From contig CALAJQ010000006.1 in assembly GCA_937922785.1 (NCBI GenBank), positions 186,156 to 250,155 on the forward strand: 64,000 nucleotides of DNA, given 5' to 3'. The stretch comes from an uncultured Acidimicrobiales bacterium (lineage in GTDB: Bacteria; Actinomycetota; Acidimicrobiia; Acidimicrobiales; SZUA-35). The position numbers and the translations under genes are program-made. Below are positions 43,706-52,060 of this stretch, in pieces (position 1 is the stretch's first letter; the number at the start of each line of letters is the position of its first letter). The notes beneath the pieces are model-generated. The model was given only the letters and a program-made list of their open reading frames with translations, did no database searches and was not told where the DNA came from.

Positions 43706-44692
43706 ATGGTCTTACGCATTGGAGTTCTGGGAGCCGCTGGCATCTCAGATAAAGCACTGTTCATTCCCGCCGCTGAAGCCGACGGGGTAGAGGTAGTCGC
43801 AATTGCGGCCAGAGATCGCGACCGTGCCCAAGCTCAGGCTGACCAGTGGGGAATCGGCCAGGTTCTTGACACCTACGCAGACGTTGTTGCCCATCCAGAT
43901 GTCGATGCCATTTACAATCCGCTTCCGATCAGCGCCCATCATGAGTGGACAATTGCCGCAGTGGAGGCTGGCAAGCACGTCTTGTGTGAGAAGCCCTTTG
44001 CTTCGAACACAGCCGAAGCAGTCGAGATGGTTGAAGCCGGAAACAAGGCAGGCGTGGTTTTGATGGAGGCCTTTCACTGGCGTTACCACCCGCTTGCCGG
44101 TGACATCGGATTTGTTGTTGGCTCTCAAGCCTTAGGCCAGTTGCAGACAATCGACGCTTCATTCTCGGTGGAGATTCCGCCCACCGATGAGGTTCGACAA
44201 AGCTGGGAGCTTTCAGGTGGAGCGCTGATGGATTTGGGTTGTTATCCAGTGCAGTGGGCTCGTTATGTTGCCGGACGTGAGCCCGCAGTTTTTGCCGCCA
44301 CAATGACCGAGGGTCGACCCAACGTAGACATCATCACTGACATCGAACTTGACTTTGGTGCTGGCCTCACCGGCCACCTGCACACATCGATGAACCCTGG
44401 CGCCGAACGGGCTAACTGGCTGAAGGTGACGGGTTCGGAAGGAACTCTGCGGGTAGACAATCCGCTTGCGCCCCACATGGGTCACAAGGTCACTCTGACG
44501 ATCGGCGAAGACGTCAACAGCTATGAGGTCGAAGGCAACAGCACCTATGGCCATCAGCTCGAGGCATTTCGTGATGCAGTTGTTGATGGGGCTCTGATCC
44601 CCACGGGTGGCGACGACTCAATCAACACAATGAAGGTGATTGACGCCGCGTATGTTGCCGCCGGTCTGCCAATCAGAGGGACCACTCTCTAA
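43706..44692 (+). CDS. Gfo/Idh/MocA family oxidoreductase
   Basis: A 328-residue NAD(P)-dependent sugar or cyclitol dehydrogenase. It has an N-terminal Rossmann fold (IGVLGAAGISDKALFIPA) and DAIYNPLPISAHHEWTIAAVEAGKHVLCEKPFA with the catalytic EKP Lys. A C-terminal beta-sheet domain includes GGALMDLGCYPVQWARYVAG. The closest type is the dehydrogenase group with D-xylose-like substrates, but the substrate cannot be set. TAGATT is six bases before the ATG, and no SD. Confidence 0.9.
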   Translation: MVLRIGVLGAAGISDKALFIPAAEADGVEVVAIAARDRDRAQAQADQWGIGQVLDTYADVVAHPDVDAIYNPLPISAHHEWTIAAVEAGKHVLCEKPFASNTAEAVEMVEAGNKAGVVLMEAFHWRYHPLAGDIGFVVGSQALGQLQTIDASFSVEIPPTDEVRQSWELSGGALMDLGCYPVQWARYVAGREPAVFAATMTEGRPNVDIITDIELDFGAGLTGHLHTSMNPGAERANWLKVTGSEGTLRVDNPLAPHMGHKVTLTIGEDVNSYEVEGNSTYGHQLEAFRDAVVDGALIPTGGDDSINTMKVIDAAYVAAGLPIRGTTL

Positions 44693-44730
44693 CTCAACCC
44701 GCTAGCGCATCAACCGGGCTGATCGGCTGA

Positions 44731-45513
44731 CTACAGATCATCGATGAGCTTGAAAATCTCGGCTTGATCGAATCCAGCGGCCTGGCCGGCAGCCCTAAGT
44801 TTCGCTTCGACGCGTGCTTTGAAGTCGGTCAAGTCGGCCGACTGGGCTTCGTTCGGGTTTGACGCCAGCATCGTCGTTTCGTGCTGAGTCTCATGGCACG
44901 CCAACGCGTTGAACTTCGGGTCAAAGAAGCCGGTGACGTCTTCGGCATGGTCTGGCTCATCGGCTTCAAACAGAAGGATCATGTCTGGGCGATGATGGGC
45001 CACGCCTTGGTCAGGAAAAAACTTCGGATCTCTGGCCGCTACGACACCTTCAACAGTCAGAAGGCCGGCGTGTCGGTGATCGGGGTGTAGTCGATATCGC
45101 TTCCACGGGTCATGACCAAGAACGATGTCGGGTTTGAGCCTCCGGATCCATAAAGCGACCTCGGCCCTTTCGGCGAGGCTGCTATCAAGTTCGCCGTCAG
45201 TGTGGCCGAGGAAAACGACCTCGCCAGTTGCCCCTAGTGCCTTGGCCGCGGCACGTTGTTCAACCTGGCGGGTGGCGATGAGCTTTGCCTCGTCTGTGGT
45301 TGGGTCCCATGTGCCCTTAGAGCCGTCGGTGCAAACCATGATGCTTACTTCGCACCCCTCACTGGCCCACTTCGCCACAGTCCCGCCTGCTCCGAACTCG
45401 ACGTCATCAGGGTGAGCGGCAATGGCCAAAGCCCGCTTGGGGGTCGGGACGTTGCGACTATTTCCGTGGAGATGGACTGGCTCAGGGGTGAGGGGGTTTT
45501 GGGCAGCACTCAT
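44731..45513 (-). CDS. PIG-L/LmbE family deacetylase
   Basis: A 260-residue zinc N-acetylglucosaminyl-type deacetylase. The zinc motif AIAAHPDDVEFGAGG and the second His in RLHPDHRHAG are intact. The family includes MshB and Mca of mycothiol metabolism, and the gene could serve that. The ATG overlaps the stop of cofC (ATGA), so it is translated as its second cistron. Confidence 0.88.
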   Translation of the reverse strand: MSAAQNPLTPEPVHLHGNSRNVPTPKRALAIAAHPDDVEFGAGGTVAKWASEGCEVSIMVCTDGSKGTWDPTTDEAKLIATRQVEQRAAAKALGATGEVVFLGHTDGELDSSLAERAEVALWIRRLKPDIVLGHDPWKRYRLHPDHRHAGLLTVEGVVAARDPKFFPDQGVAHHRPDMILLFEADEPDHAEDVTGFFDPKFNALACHETQHETTMLASNPNEAQSADLTDFKARVEAKLRAAGQAAGFDQAEIFKLIDDL

Positions 45514-46067
45514 TCGGCCAAGCCTTGCAGATCTTCGGGCACATCGACATCCCAGCCCAACTGTTCATCTTCCAGAATGATCCAACTCAGCCCTAACCGT
45601 TTGGCTTCTGCCGCGTGTTTAGCTGCCGATCCGGGCCCGTACTGAAAGACAAAACGCTGGCTTGTTGGCACAACCACAACGTTTGATCCGTCCTTGCGGC
45701 GGTCGGTGACGATGACAACGTCTTCGCTTCGGCCCGCTAGCCATGTGAGATCAGTAGCGAACGGTAGGTCGCCGTGAGCGATGATGACGCGTTCATGGCC
45801 TTCAGTTGCACACCATTGCACTCCTGCTGCCACTGCGTTGTTCAGCCCCTTGGGTTCACGCCAAATCACTCCGGCCCCATTGCTGAGAGCCCAGGAGGAG
45901 ACATTGGGGTCTCCGCATACAACCCACTTAGGAAGCCCGTCAGCAGCGGCCAACACTCCAGTGGCCATCTTCTTGGCCAAATCGGATCGCTCAGAAGGTT
46001 CGAGGACCTCAGACAACCGGCCCTTGGCCAAGTCAAAGGATTTGAGTGGGACGACAACCGCAATCAC
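45510..46067 (-). CDS. cofC: 2-phospho-lactate/phosphoenolpyruvate guanylyltransferase (F420 pathway)
   Basis: A 185-residue small nucleotidyltransferase of the CofC/FbiD group. It activates phosphoenolpyruvate or phospholactate with GTP for coenzyme F420. Signs are VVVPLKSFDLAKGRLSEVL (nucleotide-binding start), GLNNAVAAGVQW, ERVIIAHGDLPFA (metal Asp) and TDRRKDGSNVVVV. Other F420 genes are not in the window. TAACCT lies six bases before the GTG start. Confidence 0.88.
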   Translation of the reverse strand: MIAVVVPLKSFDLAKGRLSEVLEPSERSDLAKKMATGVLAAADGLPKWVVCGDPNVSSWALSNGAGVIWREPKGLNNAVAAGVQWCATEGHERVIIAHGDLPFATDLTWLAGRSEDVVIVTDRRKDGSNVVVVPTSQRFVFQYGPGSAAKHAAEAKRLGLSWIILEDEQLGWDVDVPEDLQGLAE

Positions 46068-46073
46068 CCCGCC

Positions 46074-46098
46074 AGGTTAAGGGCCTAGCCGCTAGCTT
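46074..46098. promoter_or_regulatory. Divergent -10 elements of cofC and the 46106 gene
   Basis: TAACCT on the minus strand (46079-46074) is six bases from the cofC GTG. TAGCTT on the plus strand (46093-46098) is seven bases from the GTG at 46106. The whole divergent gap is 38 bases. Confidence 0.5.
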
Positions 46099-46105
46099 GA
46101 TTCTC

Positions 46106-47626
46106 GTGGCTGGTAATGGTTTCACTTTCATCGGATCTTTAGATGCGCCAACTCTTGGCAGAGTTAGCTCGAGCGGGCAATTTCAGCCAGCCGACCAACC
46201 TTGGAGCCTCGACTGGTGGATTGGGACCGGCGACCGCTGGTTTAAGCCGTCTGAGGTGGCCAGTGTGCGGCAAAGCCGGCCGGGATCGGGTCCGGTTGTG
46301 GATACTCGAATGCGAATCGGTGCCGACGATGTTGTCTGTCGTGTGTTCGGGGTCGCAGCCGCCAAAGGTTCCGACGTCGTATTGGAGCTAACTAACGAGG
46401 CAAAGGCGCCAGTTGCGTTGGCCATCGTGTTGAAGCCAGTTGACCTGGAGAACCGACTTTGGCCAGGGTCGCCGGTTGTTATCGACGACAAAGGGATCCT
46501 TGTGTCGGGGCAGAGGGCCGTCATTTTCGACAGACCACCGAACGACTTTGGCGAGGTGGAAGGTTTAGACCTAACCACCGAACAGGCTGAACGTGTTGCC
46601 ATCTTCCCGTTGCTGCACTCGGCCACAGTCCGTCTCGTAGTTCCGGCTGAACCAGGTGCCGATGTTCGCACTTTGCCAGAAAGTGATGCCGTTGTTCGAG
46701 GCTGGGACTCGGTCCTGGAACGCTCGGGTCGAGTTTCGTTTGGCGACGCTGCTGTGACCCAGCAGGCCAGCGCTGCCCGGGCCCGGCTCCTGTTGGATGT
46801 ACCCGGTTTAGGTGAGCGAGTAGCAGCAGTCGAACCCGGCTCCGGGCGAATCCTGGAAGCGTTGGCCACCAGTGCTAGTGCTAACGACGTGGTCCGATCG
46901 TTACAGGCATTCGCAGCCGGTTTCTGTGTTTGGTTGCCCGGAGCGCCAAGCGACGCAGCGGCGGTTATGTCAGGCATTGGTGCTGCGGCTCAGCTCCTAA
47001 ACGATCCGGTCGCGTGTTTGGAGCTGGTTGAGCCGGCCGCTCAGCTGACTCACCTCGTTGAGCGGTCCGGTGATGGTGCTGCGGGTCGAGAGGCCCTTGG
47101 CGGGCTGGCCAAAGTCTTGAGGGCCGCCGGACATGATGAGCCCGCGTCAGAGCTCGAAGTAAGGGTCGCAGGTTGGGATGGAGCTCGTGATGACGTGCCC
47201 TCGACCTTCGAAGAGCTTGTTGGGTTGTCCCAACAAGCTAGCGAGGCAGGCTCGTTTGATTCCGACGACGCTGCGACCGCCGCTCGATACTGGCTAGGGG
47301 CTCGTCGGCTCCTGGTTAACGAGCGGCCAGGGCAACTAGACATCTTGCCCGAATTTCCTTCCGCGTGGCGAGGGGGGTCGGTTGAAGTTCATGATCTGTC
47401 CCTATTGTCATGCGCTGCCGGTGGGGCCAAGGCGTCGTTTGCGATTCGATGGCACGGCTACCGCCCCGCCTTGCTGTGGGATATCGCCTCAGACCAACCA
47501 ATGGTTCTAAGCTGCGCTTCGCTAGATCCAGATTGGTCTACGACGACACTAAAGGGCGAAGCGCTGCTTGCTGGCACCGCTGACGGTCTAGCTGCAGTTC
47601 CTGCGCCTGGAGACAGTTTCTCCTGA
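46106..47626 (+). CDS. Conserved hypothetical protein, glycosidase-like C-terminus
   Basis: 506 residues, soluble. The N-terminal half is beta-rich (DVVLELTNEAKAPVALAIVLKPVD). A helical middle part with Ala/Leu repeats runs from about 230 to 400. The C-terminus contains LDILPEFPSAWRGGSVEVHDL then ASFAIRWHGYRPALLWDI, which resembles the terminal beta-sandwich of some glycoside hydrolases. Catalytic residues were not identified. GTG 46106 was chosen because it follows TAGCTT by seven bases. The stop overlaps rnhB (TGATG). Confidence 0.6.
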   Translation: MAGNGFTFIGSLDAPTLGRVSSSGQFQPADQPWSLDWWIGTGDRWFKPSEVASVRQSRPGSGPVVDTRMRIGADDVVCRVFGVAAAKGSDVVLELTNEAKAPVALAIVLKPVDLENRLWPGSPVVIDDKGILVSGQRAVIFDRPPNDFGEVEGLDLTTEQAERVAIFPLLHSATVRLVVPAEPGADVRTLPESDAVVRGWDSVLERSGRVSFGDAAVTQQASAARARLLLDVPGLGERVAAVEPGSGRILEALATSASANDVVRSLQAFAAGFCVWLPGAPSDAAAVMSGIGAAAQLLNDPVACLELVEPAAQLTHLVERSGDGAAGREALGGLAKVLRAAGHDEPASELEVRVAGWDGARDDVPSTFEELVGLSQQASEAGSFDSDDAATAARYWLGARRLLVNERPGQLDILPEFPSAWRGGSVEVHDLSLLSCAAGGAKASFAIRWHGYRPALLWDIASDQPMVLSCASLDPDWSTTTLKGEALLAGTADGLAAVPAPGDSFS

Positions 47627-48321
47627 TGGTCCAGACGGTTCCGAAGCTCCGGTCTGCAATAAAGGCCAAGTCGCCTGGAATTGCCGAGGAGCGCGCGCTG
47701 TGGCGAAGTGCTGGGCCGGTCGTGGTCGGAGTGGACGAAGTGGGCAGGGGAGCGTGGGCTGGCCCACTGACAGTGGGAGCGGTAGTAGTTCCCAAAGATC
47801 GTCGGATCTATAAACTCAGAGACTCCAAAATGCTTACTGAGCCAGAGCGTGAGGCGATGTATGACCGCATCGTCAATTGGTGCGAGCAGTGGCATGTCGG
47901 GCACGCTAGCTATGCCGAATGCGACTTATTGGGAATGAGTGCCGCGCAGAAGCTCGCTGCTCGTCGAGCGATCCAAGGTCTAGGCGTTGAGGTTGATGCT
48001 GTGTTGGTGGATGGAAACTGGGATTTCGTTGGTCACCCGCGGACTCGCAAAATCATCCGGGGCGATTCAAAGAGCATCTCTATCGCTGCGGCATCGATCT
48101 TGGCGAAAGTAACTCGTGACCGGATCATGAGAGCCGAGTCAGAACACTTCCCCGGCTATGAGTTTGAGAACAACAAGGGCTATCCCTGTCCTAAGCACAA
48201 GGTGGCGTTGAACGCCTACGGGCCTAGCTCAATTCATCGACGCAGCTGGGCTTTTATGGACCACCCGATGCTAAGTGGCGTACGCCGACTACCGCCAGCG
48301 GGCCAGATCGAGCTTCTGTAG
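47626..48321 (+). CDS. rnhB: Ribonuclease HII
   Basis: A 231-residue RNase HII that removes RNA from RNA-DNA hybrids. The active-site motif is VVGVDEVGRGAWAGPLTVGAVVV (DEXGRG). Later are VLVDGNW (third Asp), GDSKSISIAAASILAKVTRDRIM and YPCPKHKVALNAYGPSSIHRRSW. It has an N-terminal extension of about 30 residues before the domain. Co-transcribed with the upstream gene. Confidence 0.95.
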   Translation: MVQTVPKLRSAIKAKSPGIAEERALWRSAGPVVVGVDEVGRGAWAGPLTVGAVVVPKDRRIYKLRDSKMLTEPEREAMYDRIVNWCEQWHVGHASYAECDLLGMSAAQKLAARRAIQGLGVEVDAVLVDGNWDFVGHPRTRKIIRGDSKSISIAAASILAKVTRDRIMRAESEHFPGYEFENNKGYPCPKHKVALNAYGPSSIHRRSWAFMDHPMLSGVRRLPPAGQIELL

Positions 48322-48336
48322 ATCTGTCAGCGCTAA

Positions 48337-49470
48337 CTACCCGACTGGGCGAACCCGGCCAGTCTCGGTTAACTGGAACACATCGCCGCTAGTCACGTTC
48401 ACTACCAAAGCGGGAAGAGCAGCAGAGTAAACGTCGTCGGCTTGAGTTCGAGAGATGATGACAGCATCACCCTGGATGACAAGCTGTTCTGGATACCAGG
48501 TGCCCGCTGCGCGGTCGAGGTCTATGTCGGCCACTTGTTGGCCATTCGCCGACCGGGTCACCAACAACCTCAGGCTGTCGCCAGTTGGAATGAGTCGGTA
48601 GATGTTTGCCCCGTCGGCTGAGATGTTGACCAGTGATGGGCATGTGTCATCGTTTGAGCATGGATCGGTGCCGCCGATTCGAGTGCCGCCAATTCGGTCA
48701 CCGCTAGCGGCGTTATAGAGAACCCAACCCTGGTTCGATCCGTCTGCGTTGGACCAGGCTCCAGTCAGGTAAGGGCCGGTCACGTGTACACGTTCAACTG
48801 AGGCGTCTGCCTCGGCCAGCGTTGACAGCACAACTGTGTCGCCTCCAGCGACAGGGGCCCGTTCCAAAACTGGAGGCTCACTATGGCGGATGTAGATGGC
48901 GTGGGCGACTCCGCCAATTGAAGTAATTCCCTGGAGAGTGATTGGGTTAGCGCCGTTGGGAATAGTCTCGGTGGCCTCGGTTGCGCCGGCTGGTAGCCAG
49001 TAGATGGCCGAGCTTTGTGCAGCGTCGGGCCCGGACTCGATTTGGTACACGATTCCGCCAGCCAGATCAGAGCCGGCTGTCTTGGCTCCGTTGGCGATTG
49101 GTGTGAGCGTGCCGTCGGTGGCAAGTGCGCCAACCCCGTCGTCAAATACCAGGACCGGCGCTCCAACTGATGCGGTGTTGTAAACGGTGCCTGGCGGCGC
49201 TGTGTCTGGAACGGTTGTTAGTTCTGAGCCGTCGGTTGTCGGTGTGGTTGAGCCGTCGCCGTTGTCAGTGCCGTCGCCGTCAGTACTGTCGACAGTGCCT
49301 TCGTCGTCAACCGAGCTGGTTGTGTCGCCAGCGGGGATCGTTAGCGGTGTTTCAGGCAACGAGTCATCAGACAGCTCAATTGATCCGGTGGACACGCAGC
49401 TGGCGGCCCCAAGGGTGAGCGCGAGTAGAGCAGTGCCCCAAAAGGATTGGCGATGTCTGGCAGTAACCAC
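48337..49470 (-). CDS. Lipoprotein with acidic/Thr linker and beta-rich domain
   Basis: 377 residues. The signal ends LTLGAASC (lipobox Cys about 25), with a Asp/Thr/Gly-rich spacer (about 35-90). A beta-propeller-like domain follows (VLVFDDGVGALATDG, GIVYQIESGPDAAQ, ANIYRLIPTGDSLRLLV). It resembles in build the 3289-4515 protein. GTG 49470 was preferred to the TTG at 49500 because it gives a normal signal peptide. No function assigned. Confidence 0.65.
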   Translation of the reverse strand: MVTARHRQSFWGTALLALTLGAASCVSTGSIELSDDSLPETPLTIPAGDTTSSVDDEGTVDSTDGDGTDNGDGSTTPTTDGSELTTVPDTAPPGTVYNTASVGAPVLVFDDGVGALATDGTLTPIANGAKTAGSDLAGGIVYQIESGPDAAQSSAIYWLPAGATEATETIPNGANPITLQGITSIGGVAHAIYIRHSEPPVLERAPVAGGDTVVLSTLAEADASVERVHVTGPYLTGAWSNADGSNQGWVLYNAASGDRIGGTRIGGTDPCSNDDTCPSLVNISADGANIYRLIPTGDSLRLLVTRSANGQQVADIDLDRAAGTWYPEQLVIQGDAVIISRTQADDVYSAALPALVVNVTSGDVFQLTETGRVRPVG

Positions 49471-49546
49471 GATGCAACAATAGGCAACGAATCGACCCAA
49501 TTGGTGCCCCCTGTTGAAGTGTCTTTCAATTGGTTACTCTGCACTG

Positions 49547-49939
49547 GTGGCCAAGGGTCTGTCAGGGCAGCAAAAACGGGTTCTTGCACTAGTCGGGTTC
49601 ACGTTTTTGATCTGGCTGGGCAGAATTCGTAACGTGGTCGGCGACGACACGCTGAGTGGTTTTGAGTTCGCTTGGAGTCTCGGAATCGCTGTTCTATTTC
49701 TGGGGTTGGCTGCGGCTTCGCTTGCCGCCAACCGAAGCGACGCCCTTAATCTCTGGGCTCGCAGCTTGGCGATATTTAGTATTGGCTACTGGTCTGTTCG
49801 TGGCATTCAGATTGGCTTCGCCGATCACGAAGCCGCCTTTATCGTTGTTCATAGTCTGCTGGCAGGAACTTCAGTGCTGCTGGGTGCATGGGTGCTTGTC
49901 AGCCAACTGCGAGATGCCCCGGTCTCAAATCCGGCTTAG
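49547..49939 (+). CDS. Small membrane protein with four helices
   Basis: 130 residues with four hydrophobic helices (VLALVGFTFLIWLG, AWSLGIAVLFLGLAAASLAA, LAIFSIGYWSVRGIQ, SLLAGTSVLLGAWVLVSQL) and short loops. Not recognised. GTG 49547 starts just before the first helix; an in-frame ATG at 49514 would add eleven residues. Confidence 0.6.
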   Translation: MAKGLSGQQKRVLALVGFTFLIWLGRIRNVVGDDTLSGFEFAWSLGIAVLFLGLAAASLAANRSDALNLWARSLAIFSIGYWSVRGIQIGFADHEAAFIVVHSLLAGTSVLLGAWVLVSQLRDAPVSNPA

Positions 49940-49968
49940 CTGTCGTTTGGCGCTAACCTGACGGCTCT

Positions 49969-50289
49969 ATGGGTGAGCCAGTCGCAGTAATCCAATCTGA
50001 TTCAACAACCGGAAATCGCGTTCGCTTCGAAACCAACCGTGCGCTGACGGGTATGGGCCACGAGCGATACACCGCTGGCGACGAAATCTACGGTGACCGC
50101 CCGCCAGACTTGCTAGCAAAGGCCTTGTTCGCCCATGGCGGCGTTGCCGCAGTGCATGTGTATGCCCAGACCGTCACCGTGACTTTGGAAGATGGCGCAA
50201 CCGCTGATGGTCTTAAGGAGATCGTGGAAGATATGTACATCTTCTACCGCCCTGGCGTGCCAGTGCCCAAACCAGAAGACTTCGAGTAG
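49969..50289 (+). CDS. Nfu/NifU N-terminal-domain protein
   Basis: 106 residues matching the Nfu_N fold: VRFETNRALT, RPPDLLAKALFAHGGVAAVHVYAQTVTVTLEDG. The domain usually precedes a CxxC Fe-S scaffold domain, but here it stands alone, with no cysteine. It may be an accessory to Fe-S assembly. TAACCT lies nine bases before the ATG. Confidence 0.75.
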   Translation: MGEPVAVIQSDSTTGNRVRFETNRALTGMGHERYTAGDEIYGDRPPDLLAKALFAHGGVAAVHVYAQTVTVTLEDGATADGLKEIVEDMYIFYRPGVPVPKPEDFE

Positions 50290-50320
50290 CCCTCGCGGCT
50301 CAACGCGCTCAAGCCCGCCA

Positions 50321-50422
50321 CCCCTTCTCTCCTTCCCCCCTTCCCCAAATTTCTGCCCCAGGTGACAATTAGTGTCACCTCCAGCTGACATTTGGCCCGA
50401 TTGTCACCTCCAGCAGAAATTT
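50321..50422. repeat. Palindromic repeat family 1, 76-bp copy with C-rich flank
   Basis: The repeat is 50347-50422 with units 50347-50367, 50373-50393 and 50402-50422 and spacers of 5 and 8. It differs from the copy at 59512 at three positions. On the left it is preceded by a C-rich tract (50321-50346) that is G-rich on the minus strand. It lies between two plus-strand genes. Confidence 0.9.
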
Positions 50423-50493
50423 CAACTTCGCATCAGTAACAGTTTTCTTCTGGCAACTGGACCTAGCAGCCGAGCGCGGCCGAAACTAGGCAA

Positions 50494-51702
50494 GTGGTAA
50501 CTCCCTATTTAGACGGCGTCCGAGTTCTCGACTTCACGCAGTATTTGGCAGGCCCGGCATGCACGCGGTTAATGGCCGAGGTCGGAGCGACGGTTATCAA
50601 GGTCGAATTGCCTCCACACGGTGATGCTGCTCGCTCGTTTGCGCCGCGAGTTAACAGCCGCTCTGCGTTCTTTGTTCAACAGAACCGGGGCAAACAGAGT
50701 CTTTGCGTCGATCTTGATACCGACGAGGGCCTGGACTTGATCCGAAAACTGGCGGCATCTGTTGATGTGGTCGTCGAGAACTTCAGCCCTGGGGTGATGG
50801 CCCGCAAAGGCCTGGACTACCAGACTTTGTCAGCGGACAATCCTGGTCTTGTTATGGCGTCAGTCTCTGGCTACGGACAGACGGGCCCGTTGGCGAATAG
50901 GTCAATGTTTGACTTCTTGGCTCAGGCCTATTCGGGGCTAATGCACATGACTGGAGATCCTGAGGGCGCCCCAACGTTTGCTGGGATGGGTTTAGCCGAC
51001 ACGAATTCCGGTGTGCATGCCTTTGCAGCTATCGGTCACGCGTTGTTCCGTAAGGAGCGCACTGGCGAGGGTTCCTACATTGATGTCTCGATGGTCGAAT
51101 CGCTCATTCACATGCATGAGTCGGCAATTCACATGCCGTCGCTTGATCCAGCGTATGAACCGATCAGACAAGGGCGTCACTATCAATTGGTTTCCCCCGG
51201 TGGCACGTTTCAGGGCCCTGACGGGTGGATCGTCTTGTTGTGCACGGTCAACCAGATCGCGAACTTGTGGGTAGCCCTCGGCCGTCCAGAGCTGGCAGAT
51301 GACGATAGGTTCGCCACCAACGAGTCGAGGATGGCCAACCGCGATGAACTCACCGATGTGATTGAAGCATGGATGGCCACGTTCGACACTAACGACCAGG
51401 TACTGGATGCGCTGGCCGAGGCCCGAGTACCAGCAACTGCCGTGCTCAATCCGGCCGATCTGGTGAACCAGGAGCACCTGCAGGCAAGGGGAGCGATCAC
51501 TGAGATCGTCGATCCAGCGATTGGCCCGATGACTGTGCCAGGGTTTCCCATTCACTACTCCCCGTCGCCCGATCCGCTGCACCTCGTTGCGCCAAAACTG
51601 GGCGAGCACAACGAGGCAATTCTCACCGAACTAGGCCTGTCAGCGGAAGAGATTCAGTCACTTCAGGCGTCCAAGGCCCTGCACCAGAAACCCCGCTCCT
51701 GA
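50494..51702 (+). CDS. CaiB/BaiF family (class III) CoA-transferase
   Basis: 402 residues, a family III CoA-transferase. Signs are GVRVLDFTQYLAGPACTRLMAEVGATVIKVE, VVENFSPGVMARKGL, MGLADTNSGVHAFAAIGHAL (catalytic Asp, around 169) and the C-terminal AP/PA cleft segments. The acyl-CoA pair is unknown. GTG start; the gene stands alone with repeats on both sides. Confidence 0.9.
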   Translation: MVTPYLDGVRVLDFTQYLAGPACTRLMAEVGATVIKVELPPHGDAARSFAPRVNSRSAFFVQQNRGKQSLCVDLDTDEGLDLIRKLAASVDVVVENFSPGVMARKGLDYQTLSADNPGLVMASVSGYGQTGPLANRSMFDFLAQAYSGLMHMTGDPEGAPTFAGMGLADTNSGVHAFAAIGHALFRKERTGEGSYIDVSMVESLIHMHESAIHMPSLDPAYEPIRQGRHYQLVSPGGTFQGPDGWIVLLCTVNQIANLWVALGRPELADDDRFATNESRMANRDELTDVIEAWMATFDTNDQVLDALAEARVPATAVLNPADLVNQEHLQARGAITEIVDPAIGPMTVPGFPIHYSPSPDPLHLVAPKLGEHNEAILTELGLSAEEIQSLQASKALHQKPRS

Positions 51703-51732
51703 AGTAACTGACCGGGCTACCAGTCACCATTT

Positions 51733-51784
51733 CGGAACCGACCTGGCTACCAGCCGGGATTGACTGGCTACACCGCCAGAACGG
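51733..51784. repeat. Palindromic repeat family 2 copy
   Basis: One unit of the CGGAACCGACCTGGCTACC type (51733-51755) and a facing unit TGGCTACACCGCCAGAACGG (51765-51784). It is similar in sequence and order to the cluster at 26282-26425 and lies 30 bases after the CoA-transferase stop. Confidence 0.7.
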
Positions 51785-51856
51785 GGTATTGCCGGGCGCG
51801 AAGGGCGAAGAGAACGGCTGCGACCGATGACACATTGAGTGTGTTGGGTTCGTCAT

Positions 51857-51890
51857 AGAGACATTTCTATTCGTGGCTCATGATGTCTCT
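51857..51890 (+). other. Small inverted repeat
   Basis: AGAGACAT (51857-51864) pairs with ATGTCTCT (51883-51890), loop of 18. It sits upstream of the larger structured element and may belong to the same transcript. The 358-base gap 51703-52060 holds this, the family 2 repeat and the element at 51929; no gene is seen. Confidence 0.45.
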
Positions 51891-51928
51891 TGTTAGCAAC
51901 AAACGCAGCCGGGGGATCCTGCTGTGGT

Positions 51929-52031
51929 GAACAAAGACCCGAGCGGTCAAATGGCTCTTCCCTACTTTCGTTACAACAATGGGGGAATCTCCCGAGCCAG
52001 ACGTTGGAGGGCGCCGCTCGGGTCTTTGTTC
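51929..52031 (+). ncRNA. Highly structured element before the desaturase gene (unassigned)
   Basis: A perfect 18-bp outer stem: GAACAAAGACCCGAGCGG (51929-51946) with CCGCTCGGGTCTTTGTTC (52014-52031). Inside are a second stem UGGCUC/GAGCCA and a third UUCCC/GGGAA around a loop. The element ends 29 bases before the desaturase ATG. It matches no RNA family I know (not tRNA, tmRNA or SRP RNA). Options are a cis-acting mRNA leader, a small RNA, or a MITE-like element, though no clear target duplication is seen. Confidence 0.5.
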
Positions 52032-52060
52032 TCAGTTGTGTTCTTGTAGCAAGATGGCTT

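Noticed and set aside
51929-52031. MITE with terminal inverted repeats
   Set aside because: No target-site duplication is visible and there is no second copy in the window; kept as structured element, but not excluded genome-wide.
51890-52060. N-terminal extension of the desaturase from 51890
   Set aside because: It covers the long inverted repeat and has no family-like sequence; the domain begins naturally at the ATG at 52061.
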